The notes under the pieces are model-generated. The model made no database searches. It was not told the DNA's origin and saw only the letters and a list, made by a program, of their open reading frames with translations. From an uncultured Halieaceae bacterium (GTDB lineage: Bacteria; Pseudomonadota; Gammaproteobacteria; Pseudomonadales; Halieaceae), in contig CAJWQE010000012.1 in NCBI GenBank assembly GCA_913045375.1, positions 1 through 41,326 of the forward strand: a stretch of 41,326 nt of DNA, in the 5' to 3' direction. Position 1 is the first letter of the stretch. Every line of letters begins with the position of its first letter. The translations under genes and the position numbers were made by a program. Of the stretch, positions 18,701 through 25,373 are shown one piece after another.

Positions 18701-19372
18701 GCCAATGGCTTCTTGGCTCAAAACGTCGGGAAACTCTGGGTGCTAACGAAGACTGAAGACGCCGCCAATGCCATGAAGCACAGTGTCGATAACCCCAATG
18801 GGATTGATGTCGAGTGCCGAGCCATTGGCGATGAACTCGAATCCAGTTTGGATGACATTCTTCGCAACGAGGGTGGCTACGATGTTGTGGTTAGCAGTCC
18901 GTTCGAGCGTTTACCCCTTAATGCGCTTGCGGCTAACGCGAACGAGCCCTGGGATCGCGTTCTAAGCGACGATGAGTTCAGAAAGCTAGTGCATGATCAG
19001 CTCACGCATCATTTCCGCGTAGCACGCACGTCCGCATTAGTGCCGAATTGTCAGATCGTTTTGATTACGCCTGATACGTCGCTTGCATCGACACGTGAAG
19101 AATTTGCTTTGGCCTTGTTTGTGAAGAACTCGCTACACGCGTTCACAGTGACCTTGGGTGTTGAGGGAGAGCGTTTACCCACAGTCCCAGCCATTAACCA
19201 GGTTCAGTTGACGCGACGGGCGCATACCGAAGAGCCGTCAAACGATCAGGAACTAGCAGAAGAAATGACACGTTTGGTGCATGCGGTGCTTCAGTGCTCC
19301 GTACCCGCGCCAACGCCATCTGACAGTCGTTATCTGTCGAAGATCTTCCGTGGTAACGCAGTAACGGTGTAA
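15722..19372 (+). CDS. mcr: Malonyl-CoA reductase, bifunctional
   Basis: This 1216-residue protein is nearly identical in length to Chloroflexus malonyl-CoA reductase (about 1219). It would reduce malonyl-CoA to malonate semialdehyde and then to 3-hydroxypropionate with two NADPH. Two SDR halves are visible. The N half has TGAAGSIG at 29-36 and Tyr185-x-x-x-Lys189 (YVVPK). The C half has TGGSLGIG at 578-585 and Tyr737-x-x-x-Lys741 (YAVSK). Each half is followed by a second, degenerate Rossmann-like segment (VVLILGGDDYQEAV near 320; KRIVLIGDSMKNEL near 978), giving four domains. In known enzymes the C half performs the CoA-dependent first step and the N half the alcohol step. Translation is coupled to pcs through an ATGA overlap, and a strong terminator follows 20 bases after the stop. 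Confidence 0.95.
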   Translation: MNDMSDIPQDLLTQSIAGRRLDNKCIILTGAAGSIGSYITRQLLREGARVMLTGRDQGKLDDFMGDLVDEGFEETFMVSATGDCADPEVCRQIVAKTVAAFGPIDVLVNNAGAAGPKFTLRDIPFTEAEQRAADSDQTMFDSAMNLLGAPWNMARAAAPHMSAGGSIINVSTIFSRTHYYGRIPYVVPKSGLNALGKGLALELGEKQGIRVNTLFPGPIESERIESVFARMDELQGVEPGSTGKEFRDLMITTRTSDGGLEYKYPTPTDVASGIVWLASDESSALSGHHIEVTNGMQVPAQSRSQLVSWPDKRLEDLSGQVVLILGGDDYQEAVTFAERQIQSGARVMLAFRNLNTVGHARSLLQARNLDDVQLSHLDPLRRESVDRSMQLMSDHFGRLDGVILLPQKPNGEYGYSLCTANDEDVANFVRDEVVAPVAFASSFARNMDRLFAEGEPPAIVYVTNPSDRHGNLMNEIIRASVEALIRGWRHEDETLANAGDLTWAVQPNQMVRYDTEDDEALTFAADWAATLTNRVRKMDSINLWLPRSIKRSTGKSSMPSSISRVLPGLHKGRTAVITGGSLGIGLQLGRFLAIAGARVLLSARSEGKLAEARDEIVDELRNIGYPRPESRVTILGGIDVGDPDALDRLHAHAVAELGHVDFLINNAGISGAEEMVVDMTRADWDRTMEANLISNYSLIRKFSPAMKAGGRGSILNVSSYFGGEKYVAVAYPNRADYAVSKAGQRVLAEILSRHLGPEIQINALAPGPVDGARLRGSAEAPGLFDRRGLLVLENKRLNEVHKAILAGMSSGFSADDVMTLASNAVDGIDIDALPKPIARLVLKIRDSGGLGNSSNYLMHTGIAEKLMTRLVRAGILSDEQREQFLGTFVDAPAPFFEFAETSKQAEQIETGILNRLHLHKMPTDEQVGLSTVFHLADDIVSGETFHPSGGLKFDRSVTEGELLLPPNESEIAKLQGKRIVLIGDSMKNELANIANGFLAQNVGKLWVLTKTEDAANAMKHSVDNPNGIDVECRAIGDELESSLDDILRNEGGYDVVVSSPFERLPLNALAANANEPWDRVLSDDEFRKLVHDQLTHHFRVARTSALVPNCQIVLITPDTSLASTREEFALALFVKNSLHAFTVTLGVEGERLPTVPAINQVQLTRRAHTEEPSNDQELAEEMTRLVHAVLQCSVPAPTPSDSRYLSKIFRGNAVTV

Positions 19373-19392
19373 CTCTGGGCAGGGTGATCACC

Positions 19393-19421
19393 AAAACCGG
19401 GGCACTGCCCCGGTTTTTTTT
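19393..19421 (+). terminator. Intrinsic terminator after pcs-mcr
   Basis: The stem CCGGGGC/GCCCCGG (19397-19403 and 19407-19413) has an ACT loop and is followed directly by eight T residues. Four A residues before the stem can extend the pairing. It sits 20 bases after the mcr stop, so it defines the 3' end of the pcs-mcr transcript and separates it from the symporter gene. Confidence 0.93.
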
Positions 19422-19511
19422 GCCCAGCTTGTTCTTGTCACTTTCCTTTGCACGCTCGCTAGATACTGAGTAGTCTCGAGAAAGAAAAGCTAATAACAAA
19501 AGAACAGGCTT

Positions 19512-20960
19512 ATGACAGACAGCGGTACTGCGCTCCCCTTTAGTACGAAATTCCTTTACGGATTCGGTTCGATTGCCTACGGGATTAAAGACAACGCGTT
19601 CGCCTATTTCCTGTTATTTGTTTACGTTCAAGTCTTCGGTCTTGCCCCTGATCTGGCCGGTCTCGCCATCCTGATCATGCTGATCTTCGATGCCATCTCC
19701 GACCCGCTTATTGGCTATATTTCTGATAACACCAAGTCGCGCTGGGGCCGCAGACACCCGTTTATCTACGGATCCATCATCCCCGTATCGCTGACGTTCT
19801 TTCTGATTTGGGATCCCCCCACTGCCGCCTCCGATCAAGTGCTTTTTTGGTACCTGCTGGTAATGGGTATTGGTATCCGAACCACCATTACCCTTTACGA
19901 AATACCCAGTACGGCGCTGGGTCCTGAATTGACTCAGGACTATGTTGAGCGGAGCTCTCTGATTGCGTTCAGGGCCTGGTTTGGCTGGTGGGGCGGGCTC
20001 ACCATGTGGAACCTGCTTTGGGTCTTTGTCGTCTACAGCAGCGCCAACGGCACGCAAGACGCTCGCTATGTGCCCGAAACCTGGGTGGTGTATGGCATTG
20101 GCTGCAGTATTGTCATGGCTATCGCGATACTGGTAACAGGCGTGGGGACGCATAAACACATCCCACATCTCCACATACCGGATGAAGGTGAGAAAGAGAG
20201 CAAGCGTAAGCAGGTTAAGACGGTACTGAAAGACATATGGCTCACACTGAGTGTCAGCCGTAACTACCGCATACTGTTCATTGCTTACATCGTTTGTAAA
20301 GCTGCCTCGGGGCTATTTACCAACCTCACGCTCTTCTACTACAGCTATTACTGGGAACTAGAGCCCTCGGACATTCTCACCATTGGCCTGAGTCTTTTTC
20401 TTGCTCCGGTGCTCGGTCTAAAACTCGCGCCCATGTGCAGCGGCCTATTTGGCAAACGAAACACGGCTATTGGCTTCTTTGCGGCTTCCATGGTGCTAGA
20501 AAACGCGCTGATTCTGCTGCGCGTTTTGGATCTGCTGCCCTCTAACGACTCGCCTTTGATCTTGGCCTGTGTTCTCGCCTGTCACTTTGCTGCTGTCGCT
20601 TGCATCATTGTGGCTGGAACGGCGGTGGGCTCGATGGTCTTTGACACGGTGGAGGAAGTGGAGACCGCCACCAACAAGCGAATGGAAGGAACACTATTGG
20701 CAGCACGTTCGTTTGCTGAAAAATGCATGGCAGGCGCTGGTGCGTTTTCTGCAGGCCTCATTCTGAGCTTTGCGGCGTGGCCTGAAGACGCCAAGCCTGG
20801 CCTCGTATCACAAGCGACTCTCGATACGGTGGGCATCTACACGGTCATTGCATCGACGGCGCTCTGGTTACTGGGTCTCTTTTTCATCGGCAAAGTTCGC
20901 GAAAACAAGGAGGCGCACGCTGAACGTCTCTCAGGGCTTGCGGCTAAAGGTGCCCAATAA
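19512..20960 (+). CDS. GPH/MelB-type MFS cation symporter
   Basis: This 482-residue integral membrane protein has about 12 hydrophobic helices. The signature is DAISDPLIGYISDNTKSRWG followed by RRHPF, which is the cation-site and loop 2-3 motif of the glycoside-pentoside-hexuronide:cation symporter family (MelB, LacS). The N terminus FSTKFLYGFGSIAYGIKDNA is also typical. The late segment GTAVGSMVFDTVEEVETATNKRMEG matches the second-half repeat. Members carry sugars, but many marine homologues are of unknown substrate. It lies after the pcs-mcr terminator, so it probably has its own promoter. A link to 3-hydroxypropionate metabolism would be speculation. The next gene begins 94 bases downstream. 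Confidence 0.88.
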   Translation: MTDSGTALPFSTKFLYGFGSIAYGIKDNAFAYFLLFVYVQVFGLAPDLAGLAILIMLIFDAISDPLIGYISDNTKSRWGRRHPFIYGSIIPVSLTFFLIWDPPTAASDQVLFWYLLVMGIGIRTTITLYEIPSTALGPELTQDYVERSSLIAFRAWFGWWGGLTMWNLLWVFVVYSSANGTQDARYVPETWVVYGIGCSIVMAIAILVTGVGTHKHIPHLHIPDEGEKESKRKQVKTVLKDIWLTLSVSRNYRILFIAYIVCKAASGLFTNLTLFYYSYYWELEPSDILTIGLSLFLAPVLGLKLAPMCSGLFGKRNTAIGFFAASMVLENALILLRVLDLLPSNDSPLILACVLACHFAAVACIIVAGTAVGSMVFDTVEEVETATNKRMEGTLLAARSFAEKCMAGAGAFSAGLILSFAAWPEDAKPGLVSQATLDTVGIYTVIASTALWLLGLFFIGKVRENKEAHAERLSGLAAKGAQ

Positions 20961-21054
20961 ATAAACAGCGGGCCACCATGGATTTGCTGGCACGATCGCG
21001 ACATGATGAGTGCTAGGCACGCTTCCCTGTAGTAATACGATAGGACACGCTCTT

Positions 21055-22335
21055 ATGAAATCTCTTAAATCCCTGCTTGTTGCTACTAGCTGCGCGGTAT
21101 TACTGCCCATGCACTCGCTAGCAGCAGATGTGACCGCCAAAATCGATGCTGTTATGCCCAAGGTCGTCGAATGGCGACGCGATTTTCACCAACACCCCGA
21201 ACTCAGTAATCAGGAATTTAGGACGGCAAAAATTGTCGCCGATCACTTACGGGCTCTCGGTATGGAAGTTGAGACTGAGGTGGCTCACACCGGTGTGGTT
21301 GGGACACTGCGCGGAGGCGACGGCCCGGTCGTTGCGTTACGCGCCGATATGGATGCACTGCCTGTTACCGAATTAGTTGACCTCCCGTTTGCATCAAAAG
21401 CACGAGGTGTCTACCAGGGTCGCGAAGTCGGGGTCATGCACGCCTGTGGCCATGACAATCACGTGGCCATTTTGATGGGCGTAGCCGAGGTCCTCGCTGG
21501 TATGGGCGATGATTTACCGGGGACGGTTAAATTCATATTCCAACCGGCCGAAGAAGGGACACCGGATGGGTCAGTTGGCGGCGCGGAGCTCATGCTCATG
21601 GAGGGCGCGTTTGAGAATCCGCGGCCCGATGTCGTCTTCGGGCTCCACGTGTTTCCATTCCCGGCTGGCACCATTGCTACACGCCCTGGCGGACTTATGG
21701 CTTCATCAGATCGCCATCAAATAACCATCAAAGGCAAACAGACGCATGGCGCTGTGCCCTGGGCGGGCGTCGACCCCATTGTGACGGCCAGCCAAGTCGT
21801 CCTGGGACTTCAAACCATCGTCTCACGACAACTGGATGCCACATTAACGCCCTCCATCGTTACCATCGGACGGGTTGAGGGCGGTGTTCGCAACAACATC
21901 ATCCCCGAATCAGTAGAACTTGAGGGCACCATCAGGACCTTTGATGCTGAAACCCGTATCGATATTCATAAGCGGATTAGACGCACCGCCACCAACATCG
22001 CTGAAGCTGCAGGTGCAACAGCCGATGTAGTGATTGATCAGGGGTATGGCGTCACTCGCAATGATCCGAATCTCTTCCGACAGATGTCGCCCACGCTGGA
22101 ACGCGTTGCGGGTGATCGCTTCATCGAAGCCTCGCAGACCACAACAGCCGAAGATTTCTCCTACTTCGCCAATGAAGTACCGGGACTCTTTTTGTTCTTG
22201 GGTGTCGCACCTGACGATCCGACTTTGATCTACCCCAACCACTCGCCTCGCTTCTATGCAGACGAGCGGGCGCTCCCGGTAGGTGTCGAGGCACTGACCT
22301 CCATGACCTTGGACTACATGATGTCCGAGCAGTAA
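21055..22335 (+). CDS. Exported M20 family amidohydrolase (N-acyl amino acid hydrolase-like)
   Basis: This 426-residue metallohydrolase carries a signal peptide, MKSLKSLLVATSCAVLLPMH, with an ALAAD-like cleavage site (SLAADV). It belongs to the M20D/IAA-amino-acid hydrolase group. RRDFHQHPELSNQEFRTA near the start of the mature part, RADMDALPVTE, and the metal-binding MHACGHDNHVAILMG with its Cys and His are all family-typical. So are the QPAEEGTPDG glutamates and AEDFSYFANEVPG near the C terminus. It would release amino acids from N-acyl or peptide-like conjugates in the periplasm. I took the ATG at 21055 because AGGA lies 9 bases upstream and it gives a clean signal peptide; the frame is open to 21010. 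It faces the acyl-CoA synthetase gene convergently. Confidence 0.9.
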   Translation: MKSLKSLLVATSCAVLLPMHSLAADVTAKIDAVMPKVVEWRRDFHQHPELSNQEFRTAKIVADHLRALGMEVETEVAHTGVVGTLRGGDGPVVALRADMDALPVTELVDLPFASKARGVYQGREVGVMHACGHDNHVAILMGVAEVLAGMGDDLPGTVKFIFQPAEEGTPDGSVGGAELMLMEGAFENPRPDVVFGLHVFPFPAGTIATRPGGLMASSDRHQITIKGKQTHGAVPWAGVDPIVTASQVVLGLQTIVSRQLDATLTPSIVTIGRVEGGVRNNIIPESVELEGTIRTFDAETRIDIHKRIRRTATNIAEAAGATADVVIDQGYGVTRNDPNLFRQMSPTLERVAGDRFIEASQTTTAEDFSYFANEVPGLFLFLGVAPDDPTLIYPNHSPRFYADERALPVGVEALTSMTLDYMMSEQ

Positions 22336-22356
22336 ACGCTCGAACGTAAAGTCGAG

Positions 22357-23886
22357 CTAAAAGGTGTCTCGAAGCTGACGTTTAAGGATTTTTCCAATGT
22401 CACTTCGAGGCAGCTCATCCATAAAGGTGACGCCGGCAATGGCCTGGATGGGGCTCAGCCGTTTGTTCGCATCGAGCCTGATGTCTTCCTCAACACGCTC
22501 ACTGTCAGTACGCTTGACCACGAACGCCCATGGCGTTTCACCCCACTCCTCTGAGGGTTTAGCCACTACCGCTGACTCAACGACATCCGGCATGGCGTTC
22601 AGAGCCTGCTCTAGGTCGGTGGCGTAAATATTCTGCCCCCCCGATAGAATCATGTCCTTGATTCGGTCACTCAAAAACAACCAGCCGTCCTCGTCGAGGT
22701 AACCCACATCACCCGAGCGATAGAAGAGCCTGCCCTGCTCATCGAACCAGTGCATCGCCTTGGTGGCCTCCTCTCGATTGAGATAGCCATCACTCATGAT
22801 GCCCGTCCGTCCAACAATTTCTCCCGACTCGTTGGGTCCCAGCAATTCACCGTTCTCGCCGAGAATTTTCAATTCGCCCCCAGGCTGTACCTGCCCTACC
22901 GAACCCAACTTACCCAGCTCTGCGGCTTTCCGCGCAATTAAGGTCGTAGCGACACCGCCCTCGGTCAAACCGTAGAACTCCAGTAACTGTGCACTCGTAT
23001 CCTTCAGAATCTTCTCTTTCATGACGGCTGATAGTGGTGCACTGGTAGAGAACAGCCACTTCACACTTTTCCAGTTATCGGGCGAGTGATTGGGCGAAGC
23101 CCACATGCGTTGGTACTGCACAGGCACCAACATGGCGTGCGTGATCGCGTAGTCGCGAATCAACTCGTTCGCGCGCTCCGCGTTGAACTTTCGCATGATG
23201 ACCTGGGTTGCACCCACCCAAACCGAGGGCCACCAAGTCGTGATTGTGGTGTTTGAGTAAAGAGGCGTACTAGTGAGGACAACACCCCCCTCAAACTCCA
23301 TCTTTTCAGTGCCCGAAATAAGAAGATTACGCGCGAGATGGCTGTGAATGATGCCCTTGGGGATGCCGGTCGTCCCGGAGCTGTAGAGAATGTCGTACTC
23401 CTCGTCGAGCGCCATGTGGACGTTCGGAGAGCCAGCATCAAAGGTATTGGCCCAAGTCGTATGATCATGAAATTGCTCGCAGGCCGTCTCCAACGCAAAT
23501 CGCAGATCCGCTCTGATCGAGGGGATGTCCATGAAGTGCTGAAGCGCTGCATCGCGGTATTGATCTGAGACAAACAGGCCCTTCACCGCGCTGTCTAGCA
23601 GCATATTTCTCTGTGCCTCTGGCGTCGCCGTGTTTGGGACAGGCACCATGCTCGCACCCGAGCACAAGATACCCGTCATCACCTCCGCACACTCGACGCT
23701 ATTGCGCGATAGCACGGCTATGCGATCACCCTTACCAATGCCGGCTGCAATGAGTCCGTTAGCGATACGAAAAACGTGATCAATACTGGTTTTGTTATCG
23801 CGCTCGACCCCATCAATGATATAGGCCAGTCGCGCGGGCTGATTCGTCCTGCGGCTATCAAGTCGTTCACAGAGCGATAGGGTCAC
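22357..23886 (-). CDS. Class I adenylate-forming acyl-CoA synthetase
   Basis: This AMP-dependent ligase of 509 residues would activate a carboxylic acid with ATP and CoA. Core motifs in order are LYSSGTTGIPKGIIHSH (near residue 170), EFYGLTEGG, YRSGDVGYLDEDGW, LSDRIKDMILSGGQNIYATD, and the C-terminal SDIGKILKR with the catalytic lysine. The start is set at the GTG at 23886 because GAGG lies 9 bases upstream; another in-frame GTG is at 23901. The specificity pocket cannot be assigned by eye. Medium- or long-chain fatty acids and aromatic acids are all possible. Anthranilate, the product of the kynureninase encoded nearby, is one testable but weak suggestion. It is transcribed away from the PsiE-like gene. 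Confidence 0.9.
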   Translation of the reverse strand: MTLSLCERLDSRRTNQPARLAYIIDGVERDNKTSIDHVFRIANGLIAAGIGKGDRIAVLSRNSVECAEVMTGILCSGASMVPVPNTATPEAQRNMLLDSAVKGLFVSDQYRDAALQHFMDIPSIRADLRFALETACEQFHDHTTWANTFDAGSPNVHMALDEEYDILYSSGTTGIPKGIIHSHLARNLLISGTEKMEFEGGVVLTSTPLYSNTTITTWWPSVWVGATQVIMRKFNAERANELIRDYAITHAMLVPVQYQRMWASPNHSPDNWKSVKWLFSTSAPLSAVMKEKILKDTSAQLLEFYGLTEGGVATTLIARKAAELGKLGSVGQVQPGGELKILGENGELLGPNESGEIVGRTGIMSDGYLNREEATKAMHWFDEQGRLFYRSGDVGYLDEDGWLFLSDRIKDMILSGGQNIYATDLEQALNAMPDVVESAVVAKPSEEWGETPWAFVVKRTDSERVEEDIRLDANKRLSPIQAIAGVTFMDELPRSDIGKILKRQLRDTF

Positions 23887-23991
23887 GGTGGGGTACCTCA
23901 CAAAACGGTTGTTTAAGGGTTTATCTACCTAATGGAAGATACCAAAGGTTTGATTGCCTGACAGGCTTTAAAAAAACGCCCAAAAGACTGA

Positions 23992-24013
23992 ACGGACCTT
24001 AATTTTGGTCCGT
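23992..24013. other. Inverted repeat upstream of the PsiE-like gene
   Basis: ACGGACC and GGTCCGT form perfect 7-base arms around the AT-only spacer TTAATTTT. The repeat ends 37 bases before the ATG at 24051 and lies between two divergent genes. It could be a dimeric-regulator operator or an RNA hairpin. A second small palindrome, GCCTG-A-CAGGC, lies at 23956-23966. No Pho-box-like direct repeat is visible. Confidence 0.4.
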
Positions 24014-24050
24014 AAAACCTTTTGAAGCAGCGGGTTTTGGGGAACACGCC

Positions 24051-24479
24051 ATGGAGCAGTACGAAAATAAAGAAGGTAACGCGCAAGAGGCAAAGTTCAT
24101 TGATCGGTTTGACGACGTGGTATTGGGGCTTTTTGCCTTTGCCGAACGAGGACTACTTCTACTGATTGGTGCATTAGCGATCGTCGCGGTTGGGTTCGAA
24201 TTAGGCGATTTACTGGTCAACCGCGACATTAACCTTGCTGATCTGCTGCTGCTCTTTATCTACCTAGAGGTGCTTGGCATGGCCTACGCCTACTACTCGA
24301 CCCACAGTGTGCCCGTTACCTTACCCGTGTTGATTGCAATTACAGGCATCACACGACTGATTCTGCTAAGCAAAGACTCAGAGCCTAATGAGTTGATGTA
24401 CGAGGCCGGTGCCGTGTTGTTGCTGGCAATCGCCTATAGTGCATTGTCATGGGCATCGAACTTCTTCAAACGCAAATAA
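24051..24479 (+). CDS. PsiE-like (phosphate-starvation-inducible E family) membrane protein
   Basis: This 142-residue inner-membrane protein has about four hydrophobic helices. The conserved core LLLLFIYLEVLGMAYAYYST followed by HSVPVTLPVLIAITGITR matches the PsiE family, named for the E. coli phosphate-starvation-inducible gene. The family's biochemical function is unknown. The N terminus is charged and cytoplasmic, and the protein ends SNFFKRK. A GGGGAA sequence precedes the ATG. The upstream inverted repeat at 23992-24013 may matter for its control, but no recognisable Pho box is present, so phosphate control should not be assumed. Confidence 0.85.
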   Translation: MEQYENKEGNAQEAKFIDRFDDVVLGLFAFAERGLLLLIGALAIVAVGFELGDLLVNRDINLADLLLLFIYLEVLGMAYAYYSTHSVPVTLPVLIAITGITRLILLSKDSEPNELMYEAGAVLLLAIAYSALSWASNFFKRK

Positions 24480-24529
24480 AGCTGGCACCCTGACTTCTCG
24501 TCGAGTTTGATCCTCGTCTATGATGGCGT

Positions 24530-25369
24530 ATGCACCTTCGTCGCCATTGTATTAGAGTCCTGTCGGTAAACGCTTTCTTGAGAGTCCTCTCGCTCTTCGC
24601 TGCGTCTTTGCCAGTACAGGCTATTTCGGAACCAGTCAGCTTTGGCGACGTACTGCAGCTCCCTGTCAACGAAGTCGCGCAGACGCTGGCTTATGGAAGC
24701 TCACCACTTAACACGGTCGTCAATATCAAAGGATCAGACTCGTCACTCGGCGCTGTCACCCTGATCCACGGCGGCTGCTGGTCCAACGCCTACGATCGGA
24801 ATCACACATTACCTATGGCCGAGGCGCTTTCAACCATGGGCTACGATGTTTGGGTGCCTGAATATCGACGAGTGGGTGATGAAGGTGGCGGTTGGCCCGG
24901 CAGCTTAGAAGACATCATCGCGGTGGTTGAGTTCGTGACCGATAAAACAGGACAGCAACCCATTCTCGTAGGCCATTCTGCCGGTGGGCATCTGGCCTTG
25001 CGCGCTGCCCAGAAGGGTTTGGCGATTGACGGTGTGGTGGGATTAGCTCCCATCACGGATCTTGTGTCTTATGGCGCGGAGTCAGGGAGTTGCCAATCGA
25101 TGGTTGCCCCTTTTATGGGTGACGAGACTTATTCCCCTGATGAGTCCTATCGAGATGCTTCCGTGACTCTAAGGGCGATTAATGTGCCCGTCTCTGTCGT
25201 GATTGGCAAAGAAGACCCTATTGTAGGAGCGTCGCAGGTAGACGTTTTCGATGCCATTCAGGTAACCACAGTCGAGGGCGCGGGACATTTTGACGTCATA
25301 CACCCCGAGACCGAGGCATTTAGTGCTGTTGTGAACGCGCTCGAAGCAATCAAGGGGAAAGGTCGCTGA
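24530..25369 (+). CDS. Exported alpha/beta hydrolase, candidate kynurenine formamidase
   Basis: This 279-residue alpha/beta hydrolase has an N-terminal hydrophobic stretch (VLSLFAASLPVQA) that looks like a signal peptide. The oxyanion motif HGGCW is at residues 80-84, the nucleophile is Ser150 in GHSAGGH, the acid is probably Asp229 in GKEDP, and the base His253 in GAGHFDVI. HGG-x-W is the hallmark of the eukaryotic-type arylformamidase/kynurenine formamidase group. The kynureninase gene starts 4 bases after this stop, so N-formylkynurenine hydrolysis is the natural suggestion. A periplasmic formamidase feeding a cytoplasmic kynureninase would be odd. A generic carboxylesterase is the alternative. 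The translation start is uncertain because no good ribosome-binding site is visible. Confidence 0.8.
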   Translation: MHLRRHCIRVLSVNAFLRVLSLFAASLPVQAISEPVSFGDVLQLPVNEVAQTLAYGSSPLNTVVNIKGSDSSLGAVTLIHGGCWSNAYDRNHTLPMAEALSTMGYDVWVPEYRRVGDEGGGWPGSLEDIIAVVEFVTDKTGQQPILVGHSAGGHLALRAAQKGLAIDGVVGLAPITDLVSYGAESGSCQSMVAPFMGDETYSPDESYRDASVTLRAINVPVSVVIGKEDPIVGASQVDVFDAIQVTTVEGAGHFDVIHPETEAFSAVVNALEAIKGKGR

Positions 25370-25373
25370 GCTT

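Noticed and set aside
19512..20960. Dedicated 3-hydroxypropionate transporter belonging to the pcs-mcr operon
   Set aside because: A strong terminator separates it from mcr, and its motifs belong to a sugar:cation symporter family.
24000..24050. Pho box ahead of the PsiE-like gene
   Set aside because: No pair of CTGTCAT-like direct repeats is present; the only repeats are palindromes of different sequence.
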